DNA of 64,000 bases from Vanessa cardui (Eukaryota > Arthropoda > Insecta > Lepidoptera > Nymphalidae), in contig NC_061125.1 in assembly GCF_905220365.1 (NCBI RefSeq), positions 14,401,831-14,465,830 on the forward strand. Reading direction: 5' to 3'. Shown piece by piece: positions 22,065 to 33,300 of this stretch; the stretch's first letter is position 1; each line of letters opens with the position of its first letter. The notes beneath the pieces are model-generated. The model made no database searches. It had not been told where the DNA came from and worked only from the letters and a program-made list of their open reading frames with translations. The position numbers and the translations under genes were made by a program.

Positions 22065-22373
22065 GTGCCTAACAAGGGACATAATTCCTTAATTTTCAAG
22101 GTCGGTTGCATATTGGTTTATCTTTCGTATTGTATCTATAAGTGGAAATGGGCCGGCCATATTCAAAGAACAACGGACCGAATATGGTCGAAAACTGTGA
22201 CCAATTGGACCCTGATTTACAAAAAGAGGAAACAAGGCAGACCATTCAAAAAATGGAGTGATGATATTGCAGATGTAGCGGGAGCGCTTTGGACGAGAGT
22301 GGTGAGGGGCAGAGATAGCTGGCAACATTTGGGGGAAGCTTTTACCGCAATAGGCGGTCCTTACATCGAATAG
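22065..22373 (+). pseudogene. LINE (RTE-like) RT C-terminal fragment
   Basis: From residue 27 on, the 102-codon frame reads KWKWAGHIQR, KRKQGRPFKKWSDDI and RDSWQHLGEAFTAIGGPYIE, and ends in TAG. The K-W-WAGHI / RGRP-RW-DDI / W-L-EAF-IGGPY series is the well-known C-terminus of an arthropod LINE. The first ~25 residues are not part of the family. No upstream RT core, so a 5' truncated remnant. Confidence 0.8.
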
Positions 22374-22790
22374 AAAACATACATAGAGAAAAAAAAGGAC
22401 AAAAATAGAATAAATAAATAAACATACTAATATATTTAATAATAAAAAAAAGACAACATACTAAAATACTAACACGTAAACGACGATACTGTTATATACA
22501 ACTAATAAGGGAAATACAGCTTTATTATTTTTATTTTGTTTCTATATGTAATACCAATAAATTGATTATCATATCTATAACGTAAAGAGTTACAACCTGT
22601 AAATGTTATTGTTATATACGACTGCGTTAAGAGGCCATCTTGTCTAAAAGTATTGGTACCATAACTATGATATTAGGTATATAGAGGTAATATATTTTAT
22701 TTAATTAGTGGTTAGAGTATATAGTAGTTTTTTGTTGGCACTGATTTCCGTGTCAGTAATGTGCGTGGTAGTTTGTAGTACAATTTGGAA
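22374..22790. other. Intergenic, nothing recognised
   Basis: A-rich region after the LINE stop (22385-22460) may be its tail; then plain AT-rich DNA. Confidence 0.5.
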
Positions 22791-22794
22791 AATA

Positions 22795-23050
22795 ATTTGA
22801 AAACATTTTTAACTTTGACATTTCATAAATTCAAATCATTTGTACAGTAAAAACACATTGGTAAAAAAGGCATATTATTCAATACAAGATTATATAGACG
22901 ATAAAACGTGGAATTATTAATTTTTGATTTACAGGATATATTACAAACATACAAAATTGTATTTAACTAACATTTCCGAACTGGTGGTATCTTCACTTAA
23001 TATAGTTGTTATACGACGATTCGAAAGTGTTTTAACAAGAATAAATTTTG
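22795..23050 (+). mobile_element. LINE family C 3' end, decayed
   Basis: 'aacatttttaactttgacatttc', 'ggtaaaaaaggcatattattc', 'cgataaaacgtggaatta', 'ccgaactggtggtatcttcac'. The final segment is shortened. Confidence 0.7.
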
Positions 23051-23558
23051 CGTTATTACATAGTTGAACTATACTTGCAACAAAAACCTGATAAGATGAA
23101 CGACATTATTTTATCACGTAATAAATTTACCTATAAACTGAGGTAAACCAAATAATTAGGTAAAAAATCAGCTAGCAATCAAGTATTTCTATAAAGATTT
23201 ATTTCACGTTTGATTAAACTTGTTTACATTTAATTAAATATACAACTTCATTTAATGTTAAAAGAATACAACATAATTTTTATTACATACTGGCTGTGTT
23301 CATATGTCTGTTTCATGGCTCAAAAAATTTAGTCAATATAACCATAGAACACTAATCAGATGGAAGGGGACTGGGGTCCCCTGACTGCAGATATGCCAAC
23401 CCTCGTCGCCATACCCTGACAGCCATTGTTAGTGGAAATCATGGGTAAAAAAGCGCTGCTTAGCGCTGCGATGGATGTTGGACGATGATTGAATTCTTCT
23501 GCGTGTCTTCATATAGTGATATTTCAATGTAATCATATTATATCTAACAGAATTTTAT

Positions 23559-23752
23559 TGTAGGGTAACAAATAGTCATACATACGTTTACCATTATACA
23601 AGAAAGCGCTTTCCGCTCTATCAATAATCTTAAAAAGTGAAAGTGTCTTCCGAGTATATAAAGAAGGCAGTAATACTCACAGTTGCATCATTATACATTT
23701 TGTAATTGTCAATTTGGCTGTCATCTCTAATAAATGGTTTTGATTTGGTACA
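23559..23752 (+). mobile_element. Candidate solo LTR
   Basis: The 194-bp segment starts TGTAGGG and ends GGTACA. It holds a TATA box (TATATAAAG, 23655-23663) and an AATAAA (23729-23734) in LTR order. No clear target-site duplication and no second LTR in the window, so this rests on layout alone. Confidence 0.35.
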
Positions 23753-23869
23753 TTTCCTGATTGATTAAAATTAAGTAAATTAATTCTATTTTTAAATTTA
23801 GTTACTTGTAAATAACAACTATGCTAATTTATTTTCATTCTTCCTGCTAGAGGCTGCTTTCCGAAACGG

Positions 23870-25460
23870 TAGTAGATTTGAAATATTGAAGATTTAAAGA
23901 TTCTTTATTGAAAATTTTACTTGAATAAAGTACATTTGATTTGAATTGAATACATTATTCAGCGATAGCAGATAACGGTCGCTTATAAAGTATATTTTCA
24001 ATAAACATATTCTGCAAAAGTATAAAAGCAAAATACCACCTACTGATTAATAACGATATATTCGAAACTATAACACCTGCAAACTTGTATTTTGGCGCGA
24101 AGGTTTCTTACAATGTGTAGACAACCGCTAACAATATTTTGCCAAACTGTCCCTGAGGGGTTAAAACGGGGTTGGGAAATTTCTGTTTTTTAAATTTCGC
24201 GCAAGTAAAGCCGCAGGTACAGTTACTATGTAATAGAATAAAACGAGTTATGACTATTATGTAAAAAACATATTCATTATGTAGTCAAATCATTACAAAG
24301 CGAGAGTGTTCTATTTTGTTTTCCAATTTTTCACTCATATTTACATGAAGCGATGAACCTTAAAGGTTATATTTGTGCAATAAATTATTTAAATAAACAT
24401 AGATTTACCTACTATTAATAGTAATTAGTTTTATAGTGTATTTAATGAGAGCCTTATGAGCTATTGTGGAGTAATTGTGGCATGTTTTACCGGTTACTGG
24501 TAGGCTAGTCATGCCACTGGGAGAATGGTTAGTCTTACCTTAGTTTGTAAATCAAAGCCTTCGTCTGCGCACGCGACTGTGCGTCTAGCGAAGCGATTTT
24601 ATCACGATTTTCGCGTTTTTTTATAATTTCGAAACGATCATAATAAATGTGTTGAAGACATAATAAGTGCTATATTTTATATTCAGGTAGGTAATTTGCT
24701 TTTTTTTTGTAACATACTCATCATCATTTGAATAAGGTTATTGACTTGTCAATTAATTTTATCTCAATTTATTGTAAGTATTTTAATGTTTTATTTAGTA
24801 TGTGTAATGTGAAATAGTATGGGGATGTTAAATATTTAACGTAATTTACTTTGTTTTATTTGATAATGTTATTTAAGACTTTTTCCTATTGAACTATTAT
24901 TATTATCTAAATTACGAAATATCCTTTGATCTGTGCAATTACAAAGAACAATCGCGATACAGCCATTGTAAGACAATCTAGCAAAAACAATAGATTAATT
25001 TTGAATTCTAGTCAGGAGCTGTCAAAGGCTTGATCACAATGATATCTGATGAATAGTGAACAATCGAAATAATACTGCTAAATTAATTTCTCTGTACATA
25101 TTTTATGTAGGACTCAAACAAACATCAATACGTCATAGCGCCAAAATAATTTTGAGCATATGAATAATTAGCGTTAATATATTTCAATGACAAAAAAAAA
25201 GATTTTTTGTTTATATTTTTATGTCATTGTGGAACTATATATGTACTGCTACAGATTCTGAAACATACCGCTGAAACTTTGTTTACACTCGTAAGTTATA
25301 CGTATTCGAAATGTTAGATTCTTTATGAGCAATAAAGTTCGATAACCTGCAAAGGTATATATTGTAACATGTTTTTTTATTAATAGATTAGTGGTAGGGT
25401 CTGATCTGGGTAACTTCCACTCATTATAATATAATCTACCGTCAAGCATTACTTAGTATT
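23870..25460. other. Intergenic, mostly nothing recognised
   Basis: A LINE family C tail trace lies at 23890-23955. The rest is AT-rich with no coding signal. Confidence 0.55.
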
Positions 25461-25462
25461 AT

Positions 25463-25580
25463 ATACCGGTTTGAAGGGTGAATGAGCCAACGTAAATACA
25501 GATTCAAGGGTTATAACATCGCAATTCTCAAGGTTGCCGCTTTGACACAAAGGTCTATGCATAAGTATTATCATCAGATT
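25463..25580 (-). repeat. Family B fragment
   Basis: 'accggtttgaagggtgaatgagcca' plus 'ttctcaaggttgccg' match family B on the minus strand. Confidence 0.55.
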
Positions 25581-25984
25581 ATGACTGATCTTAGTCATAA
25601 AAATGTATTATTTACAACTATTCCTACTGTGATTTGATTTTATAAAATTAATACGAGCACGTTCCAACTTCGTTAGGATAAAGCCATATTAAGTTACCCC
25701 TTCCTTATCACACCCACCCCTTAATTATGAACTTTTAATAATCCTTTCTAAGCGGATTTCGTTACTTTTTTTCATTGCCTATTTGACTAATATATTTCTC
25801 GATTCGTCCATATTTAACTACAAGAAAATTACTATGAGTGATATGTTATTAACGTGGCGGAATGAACTCTAACCCTCAAATGTGATTGGAAACATGTGTC
25901 CCAATGTTTGATGATTCAGATATTTTTCTTCTTCGCAAGATGTTGCGTATTCCTTTATATGGTTTACGTCTGTCAACTTCAAAT

Positions 25985-26125
25985 GAGCCACGTGATGGTA
26001 AATGCTCACCACTGCCCATATATATTAAGCATTCCTTGCAACACATATATTATGTTCCTTGTGTCTGTATTTACACTGGCTCACTCACCCTTGAAAACAA
26101 AAAAAAAACAATATTAGTAATAGTG
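25985..26125 (+). repeat. Family B fragment, diverged
   Basis: 'gccacgtgatggtaaatgctcacc', 'ccttgtgtctgtatttacactggctcactcaccctt'. Family order retained with an internal gap. Confidence 0.6.
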
Positions 26126-26202
26126 TGTGTGTGTCACCATAAGCTATAGTATTACTTTTAGGCTATTTAAATATACATATATATGTCCTTCATATATAAC
26201 AC

Positions 26203-26440
26203 GAGCGACCTGACCCGGCTTCACACATGTGCTGATACTAAATATACTAGAAAATGTCTAAATTATCAATGTTTCTTTAGTATATCGTCCACGTATTATA
26301 TACAAAAACCTTCCTCTCGAATCAATCTGTATATTAAAGAAAACCGTATCAAAATCAGTTGTGTAATTATAAAGATCTCAGCATGCATTAGGACAGACAA
26401 CGGTAAGCGACTTTGTTTAATACTATGCAATGATAATGAT
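26203..26440 (+). mobile_element. RTE-type repeat (family G) fragment
   Basis: 'gagcgacctgacccggcttcac', 'tgatactaaatatactag', 'tatatcgtccacgtattata', 'aaaatcagttgtgtaatt', 'aagcgactttgttta'. Confidence 0.65.
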
Positions 26441-26929
26441 ACCTGTTGATGTTGTAAATATAACCTCACAAATAGTACAAATCCGAACCTGTTATCCATA
26501 AACTTAATATGAAAACAATTAAGCTAATACGATACAATTTGGGATGCACGATGTTATGACTAATCTATATATAATATCATATGTTTACATTACATATAAC
26601 GAGGGTACGAATATAATTTTAACTCACTGGATCGTGACCGCGAAACATGCGTGTGTAATGTTACCGAAACGTTGATTGTTTTGATTGCACTGTCGCGATT
26701 AAACCAGTTTCGTAAATATTCCATCGTATATAACAACACAGAGAATATAACAACGGGAAATCCAATTTTGTAATTTTATAACATGTGTGCAAACCTGCGG
26801 TTATTTTATTATAAGGCGTGATTATTAACTGAAGCGGGTTCAAATCTGGTTTGCACTGGATTTTTATTTACATTTTTTTTTTGTTTATATTTATTTAGTG
26901 CACAGTGACATGTGTATTTTTTATTGTAT

Positions 26930-27225
26930 ATGCTGGCGGCCTAGCATATGGGCCAACTGATGGAATGTGGTCACCATCGCCCATACACAATGACGCTGTA
27001 AGAAATATTAACTATTCCTTACATCGTCAATGTGCCACCAACCTTGGGAACTAAGATGTTATGTCCCTTGTGCCTGTAGTTACAATGTAACTCGCCCTTC
27101 AAACCGGAACACAAAAATACTGCGTACTGTTGTTTAGTGGTAGAATATCTGATGAGTTGGTGGTACCTACCCAGGCGGGCTTGCACAAAGTCCTATTACT
27201 ATGCTACTAGGTATGATATTGTGGA
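26930..27225 (+). repeat. Family B, near-complete copy
   Basis: Best-preserved copy: 'gtggtcaccatcgcccata', 'aatgacgctgtaagaaatat', 'cgtcaatgtgccaccaacct', 'gatgttatgtcccttgtgcc', 'ctcgcccttcaaaccgg', 'ggtggtacctacccaggcgg'. No ORF, no terminal inverted repeat and no tRNA head seen, so the class stays open. Confidence 0.7.
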
Positions 27226-28080
27226 ATACATACATTGATGCTAGAAACGTAAACTTAGTTTGTTCTTATTTATATTCATCTTGATACATTTCTCATTCAC
27301 CCGACGATGTGGAAGCTGAATTATGTTATCGTGTTAAATGAATTAATATATATCGACCTAGCTTATTTCGCTATTGAGTAAAGATCTCAAAAACCCATAC
27401 TTCTGATTCATCCACATTCTTGTTTAAGTATATATGAAGGAATTATATAGGATAGGCAAGCGACCGTATATACAGTATGTTTTATGAAAAATCAAAATTG
27501 ATTGTTATTGAAATAATTTAGAATTAAAAAAAAAAACAATTAATTTAAACACACACTATAGTAAATATGTTTACAACAATAAAGCAAATAATACAAGTAA
27601 ACAAAAGAAGCTCGATGGGTTCATTACGGTGTATAGTAGAGTCGGTTTTACCCCCGAGACGCGCCAATAGACACATCAAAATCTATTTCCAGTCTCGAGC
27701 TGTTATTACAAGTTATTCTAGTAATAAAGTAACAAATATACTTTTATTACTTACAATGAACACTCACTATAAACTGTCAGTCTGTGACGTAAGTTTTTTA
27801 AGTGAAAGGTTGATGACGACACGACACTGAGGTAACCAGCTCGAATGATGGAGAGCGTGCGCGTATCATTTAAGATATTTGCACACATAGATAAATATTA
27901 TAAGGTGTATGATGTATATTTGTGTTTGTGTGCGGTGCTTTGTGATTGGGTCGCTTGTTTGTGTGTGTTGTTTTTTGATCCATGCTTGACGTTTAATTTA
28001 ATTGATGTGTAAGTGTGATGATAGTTGTAAATGTGAGGTTATATACACAACATCATCAGGTATCATTATCATTACAGTAT
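27226..28080. other. Intergenic, nothing recognised
   Basis: AT-rich with TG-rich stretches around 27910-27970. An 87-codon frame at 27567-27830 has no domain. Confidence 0.55.
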
Positions 28081-28453
28081 ATAAATTTTTATAAATAAAA
28101 AAAAACCGCCTTCAAAAATTAACTAAAAAGAAAAAAATAATCAGTTACATCCATATCCAATTTACGATTTTTTAATCACCTCTCAAAGTCGGTGCCAACA
28201 TTGCTATATATGCATATAGGTACATAATACATACATACAAAAACTAAATCTATTTATTGTATAGATGACACCATTAGACAAACCTTACTATCGATACAAA
28301 TTAAATGATTTCAATATAGGAATTTATTTACTTTGTTGGCACCGCCTCCAAAAGGTGATTAAAAAATCGTAAATTGGATATGGATGTAACTGATTATTTT
28401 TTTCTTTTTAGTTAATTTTTGAAGGCGGTTTTTTTTTATTTATAAAAATTTAT
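28081..28453. mobile_element. Fold-back element with 119-bp terminal inverted repeats
   Basis: Arms 28081-28199 and 28335-28453 are near-perfect inverted copies, beginning 'ataaatttttataaat' and including 'ccgccttcaaaaattaac' and 'atccatatccaatttacg'. The 135-bp centre has no coding capacity. The structure is that of a non-autonomous DNA transposon (MITE/foldback). I could not find a clear target-site duplication. Confidence 0.8.
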
Positions 28454-28925
28454 TTACTGCTTTTCAGTGTTGTTTTGTTATTTATAATTACAATTGGTAG
28501 TGTTTGTCATTCACTTTAATGCCGTTAATCATTGAGGAGTTCTCCTGGTAGTCCACCATCAGCTAGACTTCATCATAGGCATGTTTACTAACATCAATTG
28601 CTTGACGACTATCTTAAAGAAATAGAACTAAGCCCGTAAAATAGTTACTTACTAATAGGTTCTGATTACTAGTTGTGGTCTTCATCATCAGTTCCACTTC
28701 ATCAAATGTCACTTTTCGTGAGCATATAACCAAGGCACTTTGAATAAAACCGAAATCACTATAGGTGTGCCTATAAAATTTGAGGAGTTCCCTCGATTTC
28801 TCCAGGATCCCATCATCAGATCCTGATCTCCTGACAATGGGACCACCTGTAAAACATGCCCTTTCAAACAAAAAAAGAATTGTCAAAATCGGCCCAGCCA
28901 TCTTCGAGTAATTCGGTAACATACA
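28454..28925. other. Intergenic, nothing certain
   Basis: The minus-strand 102-codon frame (28614-28922) has no recognised domain and ends in a repeat-like poly(A) stretch. It may be transposon-derived, since 'aaaatcggcccagccat' is a repeat signature. Confidence 0.5.
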
Positions 28926-29000
28926 TAAAAAATAAAAAAAAAAAAAAAAAGGCCCCGACGAATTGAGAACCTCCTCCTTGTTTTGAAGTCGGTTAAAAAC
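28926..29000 (-). repeat. Transposon end with A/T tract
   Basis: A-run (28930-28950) followed by 'ggccccgacgaattgagaac' and 'ttgttttgaagtcggtt', a recurrent insect repeat end; a related 'accgacttcaa' lies at about 7450. Confidence 0.45.
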
Positions 29001-29520
29001 AAAGTCGCTTACCGCTGTCTGGATTTAGATGCGGTTCTTTTTTAATAGATAGAGTGATTCGAGACGACGGTTTTTGTATATATGGCTTTTTATATATAAT
29101 ACAATATAGTACACTGATAACTTTAGAAGTTTCTAATGTGATATTGTAAATAAACAAATTTAGTACTACATTTAATATCAGTATTGTACCCGAGCTGAGA
29201 TGGCCCAGTAGTTAGAACGCGTGCATCTTACCAATGATTACGAGTTCAAAGCCAGGCAAACACCACTATATAATATATATGTTTATAATTCATCTCGTGC
29301 TCGGCGGTGAAGGAAAACATCGTGAGGAAACCTGCATGTGTCTATTTCATCAAAATTCTGCCACATGTGTATTCCACCAACCCACATTGGAAAAGCGTGG
29401 TGGAATATGTTCCAAACCCTCTCCTTAATGGAAGAGGAGGCCTTATCCTAGCAGTGGGATATTTACAGGCTGTTACTGTTCTTTTTTTTATTGCATCCGT
29501 GTGAAGCCAGGGCAGGTAGC
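29000..29520 (-). mobile_element. RTE-type repeat (family G) interrupted by a SINE
   Basis: The minus-strand family G runs from 'aacaaagtcgcttaccgctgt' to 'aatatcagtattgtaccc', is broken by SINE family 1 at 29192-29485, and resumes with 'ttgcatccgtgtgaagccag' to about 29520. Confidence 0.7.
29192..29485 (+). mobile_element. SINE family 1 copy, nested in family G
   Basis: Complete head 'gagctgagatggcccagtag', body 'gtgctcggcggtgaaggaaa' and tail 'caggctgttactg'. B-box region is mutated ('gagttcaaagcc'). Confidence 0.85.
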
Positions 29521-29791
29521 TAATAATGTATCATGATAACAATCACTTTTGTATGATACCTATTATATATCATAATATGTAATTAACAACGTTGTACTTT
29601 GTTTTAATACTTACTTGTAAAATATTCCATAGTTTAGTATTATACTTCTTAAGTATAAAATGGTACGGAAATTAAACAATACAATGCTTTATTAATAATC
29701 TATTGTATTTAATTTTTAATATTATTATTTTTAGTAGTAGTTCTATCTGACGGAATACCAGTATTAATAGAGTGTAGGTAATATTATAAAG

Positions 29792-29804
29792 TACTCATAA
29801 CACC
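29792..29804. repeat. SINE target-site duplication, left
   Basis: TACTCATAACACC, identical to 30101-30113. Confidence 0.85.
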
Positions 29805-29805
29805 T

Positions 29806-30100
29806 GAGCTGAGATGGCCCAGTGGTTAGAACGCGTGCATCTTAACCGATGATTGCGGGTTCAAACCCAGGCAAGCACCGCTATATATGTGCTTAATTTG
29901 TGTTTATAATTCATCTCGTGCTCGGCGGTGAAGGAAAACATCGTGAGGAAACCTGCATGTGTCTAATTTCATCGAAATTCTGCCACATGTGCATTACACC
30001 AACCCGCATTGGAACAGCGTGGTGGAATATGTTCCAAACCCTCTCCTTAAGAGGAGGCTTTATCTCAGCAGTGGGAAATTTACAGGCTGTTACTTTACTT
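29806..30100 (+). mobile_element. SINE family 1, near-consensus copy
   Basis: Best copy in the window: A box in 'tggcccagtggttagaacg', B box GGTTCAAACCC, body and tail 'ggctgttactttactt'. Flanked by a 13-bp target-site duplication. tRNA-derived; resembles the Metulj-type SINEs described from butterflies, which I cannot verify here. It lies 0.2 kb upstream of the signal-peptide exon. Confidence 0.9.
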
Positions 30101-30113
30101 TACTCATAACACC
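30101..30113. repeat. SINE target-site duplication, right
   Basis: TACTCATAACACC, identical to 29792-29804. Confidence 0.85.
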
Positions 30114-30319
30114 AATGCACCACAAACCATGAAAATGAACATGTTATGTCCCTTGACAAAGTACTTACACTGGCTCACTCAAAATTTACAGCCCTACCGC
30201 TGTTGTATCATATCCCATTATCATTATAATTAAAATAATTATGCTTCATTAAGTTTCATTAAAAATGTCATAACATATATTGTGTTAAGCTTATCAAATC
30301 GTTTTCTTTTTCAGTCGAA

Positions 30320-30376
30320 ATGGGAAGATCAATTACATTTATACTGCTGGCGGTATTCATATCGTACGCAAACTCC
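30320..30376 (+). CDS. Coding exon 1: signal peptide
   Basis: It encodes MGRSITFILLAVFISYANS, a classic signal peptide (Arg, hydrophobic core, ANS before the expected cut), ending exactly at the donor GT (30377). The ATG has a purine at -3 and G at +4. An acceptor, TTTTCTTTTTCAG, ends at 30314, so the exon starts five bases before the ATG and a 5' UTR exon lies further upstream. Phase 0 at its end. Confidence 0.85.
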
Positions 30377-33300
30377 GTAAGTATTTTATTGTTTCATTTC
30401 TTATTTTATTTAAAGCACCAATAGCACCATGGTTTACGGGCCGCCTTGCGACGTAAAAGTCTCAGGGTCGGTACTGACCACTAAGGCTATTATTATATAT
30501 TTGGCATAACCACTCCTAACACTGCTGAGATGGCCCATAGAACGCGTGCATCTTAACCGATGATTTCGGTTTCAAGCCCAGGCAAGCACCACTATATTAC
30601 ACTATATATATATGTGCTTAATTTGTGTTTATAATTCATCCCATGCTCGGCGGTGAAGGAAAACATCGAGAGGAAACCTGCATGTGTCTAATTTCATCGA
30701 AGTCTGCCACATGTGCATTCCACCAACCCGCATTCGAACAGCGTGATGGAATACGTTCCAAACCCTCTTCTTAATGGAAGAGGAGGCCTATGCCCAGCAG
30801 TGGAAAATTTACAGGCTGTTACTTTACTTTTTACTCCTAACACAAGTGATAAGCTTAAAAGGAGGGGTAAATAGGAATATTAGTAATATCTTAAATAATT
30901 TACGTAATTAGGATTCTTTTTCTTCCAAGGTATATTTATGCATTTGGTAACAAAATGTATTTTACTCAAAACAACATTGAAAATATATGGAAGTATCTAG
31001 GAATATTTCACCCACTTTAATCCATTGCAAATTTCAATATGTCAGATTTGTATGTGTCAAACGAAATCCTTACGACGTTTTTGTTACTGACACAATATGA
31101 ATTTTTAATGCATGGTCAATCAGTGGTGATTCTCGATTATAACTTGTTGTATTCAGTAAGAACGCACGTGTACTAGACTCTGAGTCACAAGTAAAAAATC
31201 AAAAACACTTTTATGCTTATTATTTACTACTTATTAGTATTTTTATTACCTGAAATACATCAAACCTCTTTCGACGATTTAATATTCTATATATTCGATA
31301 TCTGATATTCCGTACTAGAAATATGGGCATCGGTATTAAGACTTGTGTTACTCAGTTAAAGATATATTAGGTACAAAGATTTTTTTCGCATCTTACATCA
31401 CCTAATAGGGTGACTAATTTCACCTAAGATGAAATTTTGTGAGATATTTCTTAATTTTTAACATTAAAAATATGAAAATCGGTATTTAGACTTGCGTTTA
31501 TAAATAAAACCAAAATTCTACAAGACATAATATACCATAATTGCAAGTCTAAAAATTATATGAGCTATTAAAGATTCTTTTTCACAAAAAAACAAATTAA
31601 TCCTCTAGATTAAAGCCACGATATCTTCAAATGAACACAGTTTATTTTTATAAAAAGACTAAATTGAAGCCTCAGGCTCCTCAAAAAGTAACATCGTTTA
31701 TATTGAATTCGAGAAACAAAAGATTTCTTAACGATTGGGACGAAACTTCGTCTCAATTTAATCGTTTAAACAGAAGCGTCTCAGCTAATACTTTCATTAC
31801 CAAGTTCTTTATGTAAAATACTTTAACGAAGTATTTTTTATGGCTGTTAACTTCCTGGATCTGGCTTACGAAATTCTTAGTTCTTGGGTTATGCCTATAC
31901 TATATGTAACGTACATTCCATTAATACTAAGAACAAAAATAAACTTGTTACGCCAAGTATCCGATTACACAGGGCTAGTAACTCTTTTTTGGGGCAATGT
32001 ATACGTTTTTACAATAGGATCAGAGAAAACGTTAAAAATATTCAATTATAGAATTCAAAAGAATCATTAAAGAGCGTTTGTGTGGCATGGTTTGTGTGGT
32101 TGACGGCACATCTTGATCGCCTCCAGGCTGTTTTAAATAACAAAAATATTTATGTTTGTTCTTGTATATGTAACATAATATTAAAAAAAGTGATCCCGCT
32201 GGTTTCTTTCGCCGGTTCTTCTCAGGTCTGAAATTTTTGACTATCAACAAGAATTTGTAATTACTTCTATTTTGAATAAAGATTTTTGACGGTGACTTTG
32301 ATATGAAGATTATGTTTTTTTTTTCGTCATGATACTTTCTCAGAACGAGCTTCTACTAGCACGTAAAGACTCATGCGCTCAAACTCTTTCTTTCTTTATC
32401 CCAAATAATTTCGAAATGTAGATTATATATCTACATTTGAGAGCAATTGATTGCTTAAAACGCTTGTGCAGTACTACTTATACGTACTGCACTGAAAATA
32501 GCCTAAATTTTCCTAAATGTTAGTTGCTGCTTTGAAAATAGCCAATGTAACCAAATTACTTGATCATTTGTATTTGCGCAGTATGTTTGATTATTATTAT
32601 ACTCCTTTGTATGTTTTTACTTGGTGGAATGAAGTTGGCAACTAGGTACCAACCTCTCATTTTAAAATATTCTTCCTAGCAATACTTACTGAAACTGACA
32701 TAACATTGTAACAGTGTTAATGGCACGTTAGAGATCTAAATAATTGTACAAAGTACTGAAACCGCCATTTTTAAAAATATATATATTTATAAAACAGCGT
32801 CGTTTAAAGTAAATATATAATTAGTATTCAATATTACATAACACCTTTAAAAGACAAGAATTTCATAATTATTCTCACATCATTACCGAATTAATTATCG
32901 CTCATTTGTTGAATAATTAAGTGTTTTTTTTTAATTTAAATATTTAACCGCCACTTTGGTCGTGTGTTTAGCTTATAGCTTGCTAATAGATATTAAGCAA
33001 CAAATTATATATAATTATTATATATTGATCAATATTAATAACTATAAGAAAGTCGCGAATAAGAAATAAGTATAGTAAGATGGTATAAGGCTATAGATAT
33101 CGAGATCTAGAATTCATCAAAGTCTGGCTGATATAGTTTCTTGGGTTCGAAATTCTCAACGGCGTCAGTTTCTGACTTGGCAATTCTTACATACTCGCGT
33201 CTGAACTCATTGTCGAGTCGGATTTGCCGTCAGATTGTAAGAGTAAAGTCACATATAACACAAAAGGTTCTTGGAGAATGTGAAACATGATAGTGAAGTG

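Noticed and set aside
29806..29885. tRNA gene
   Set aside because: A and B boxes are present, but there is no acceptor stem, and the same head recurs in many copies with a common 200-bp body. It is a SINE.
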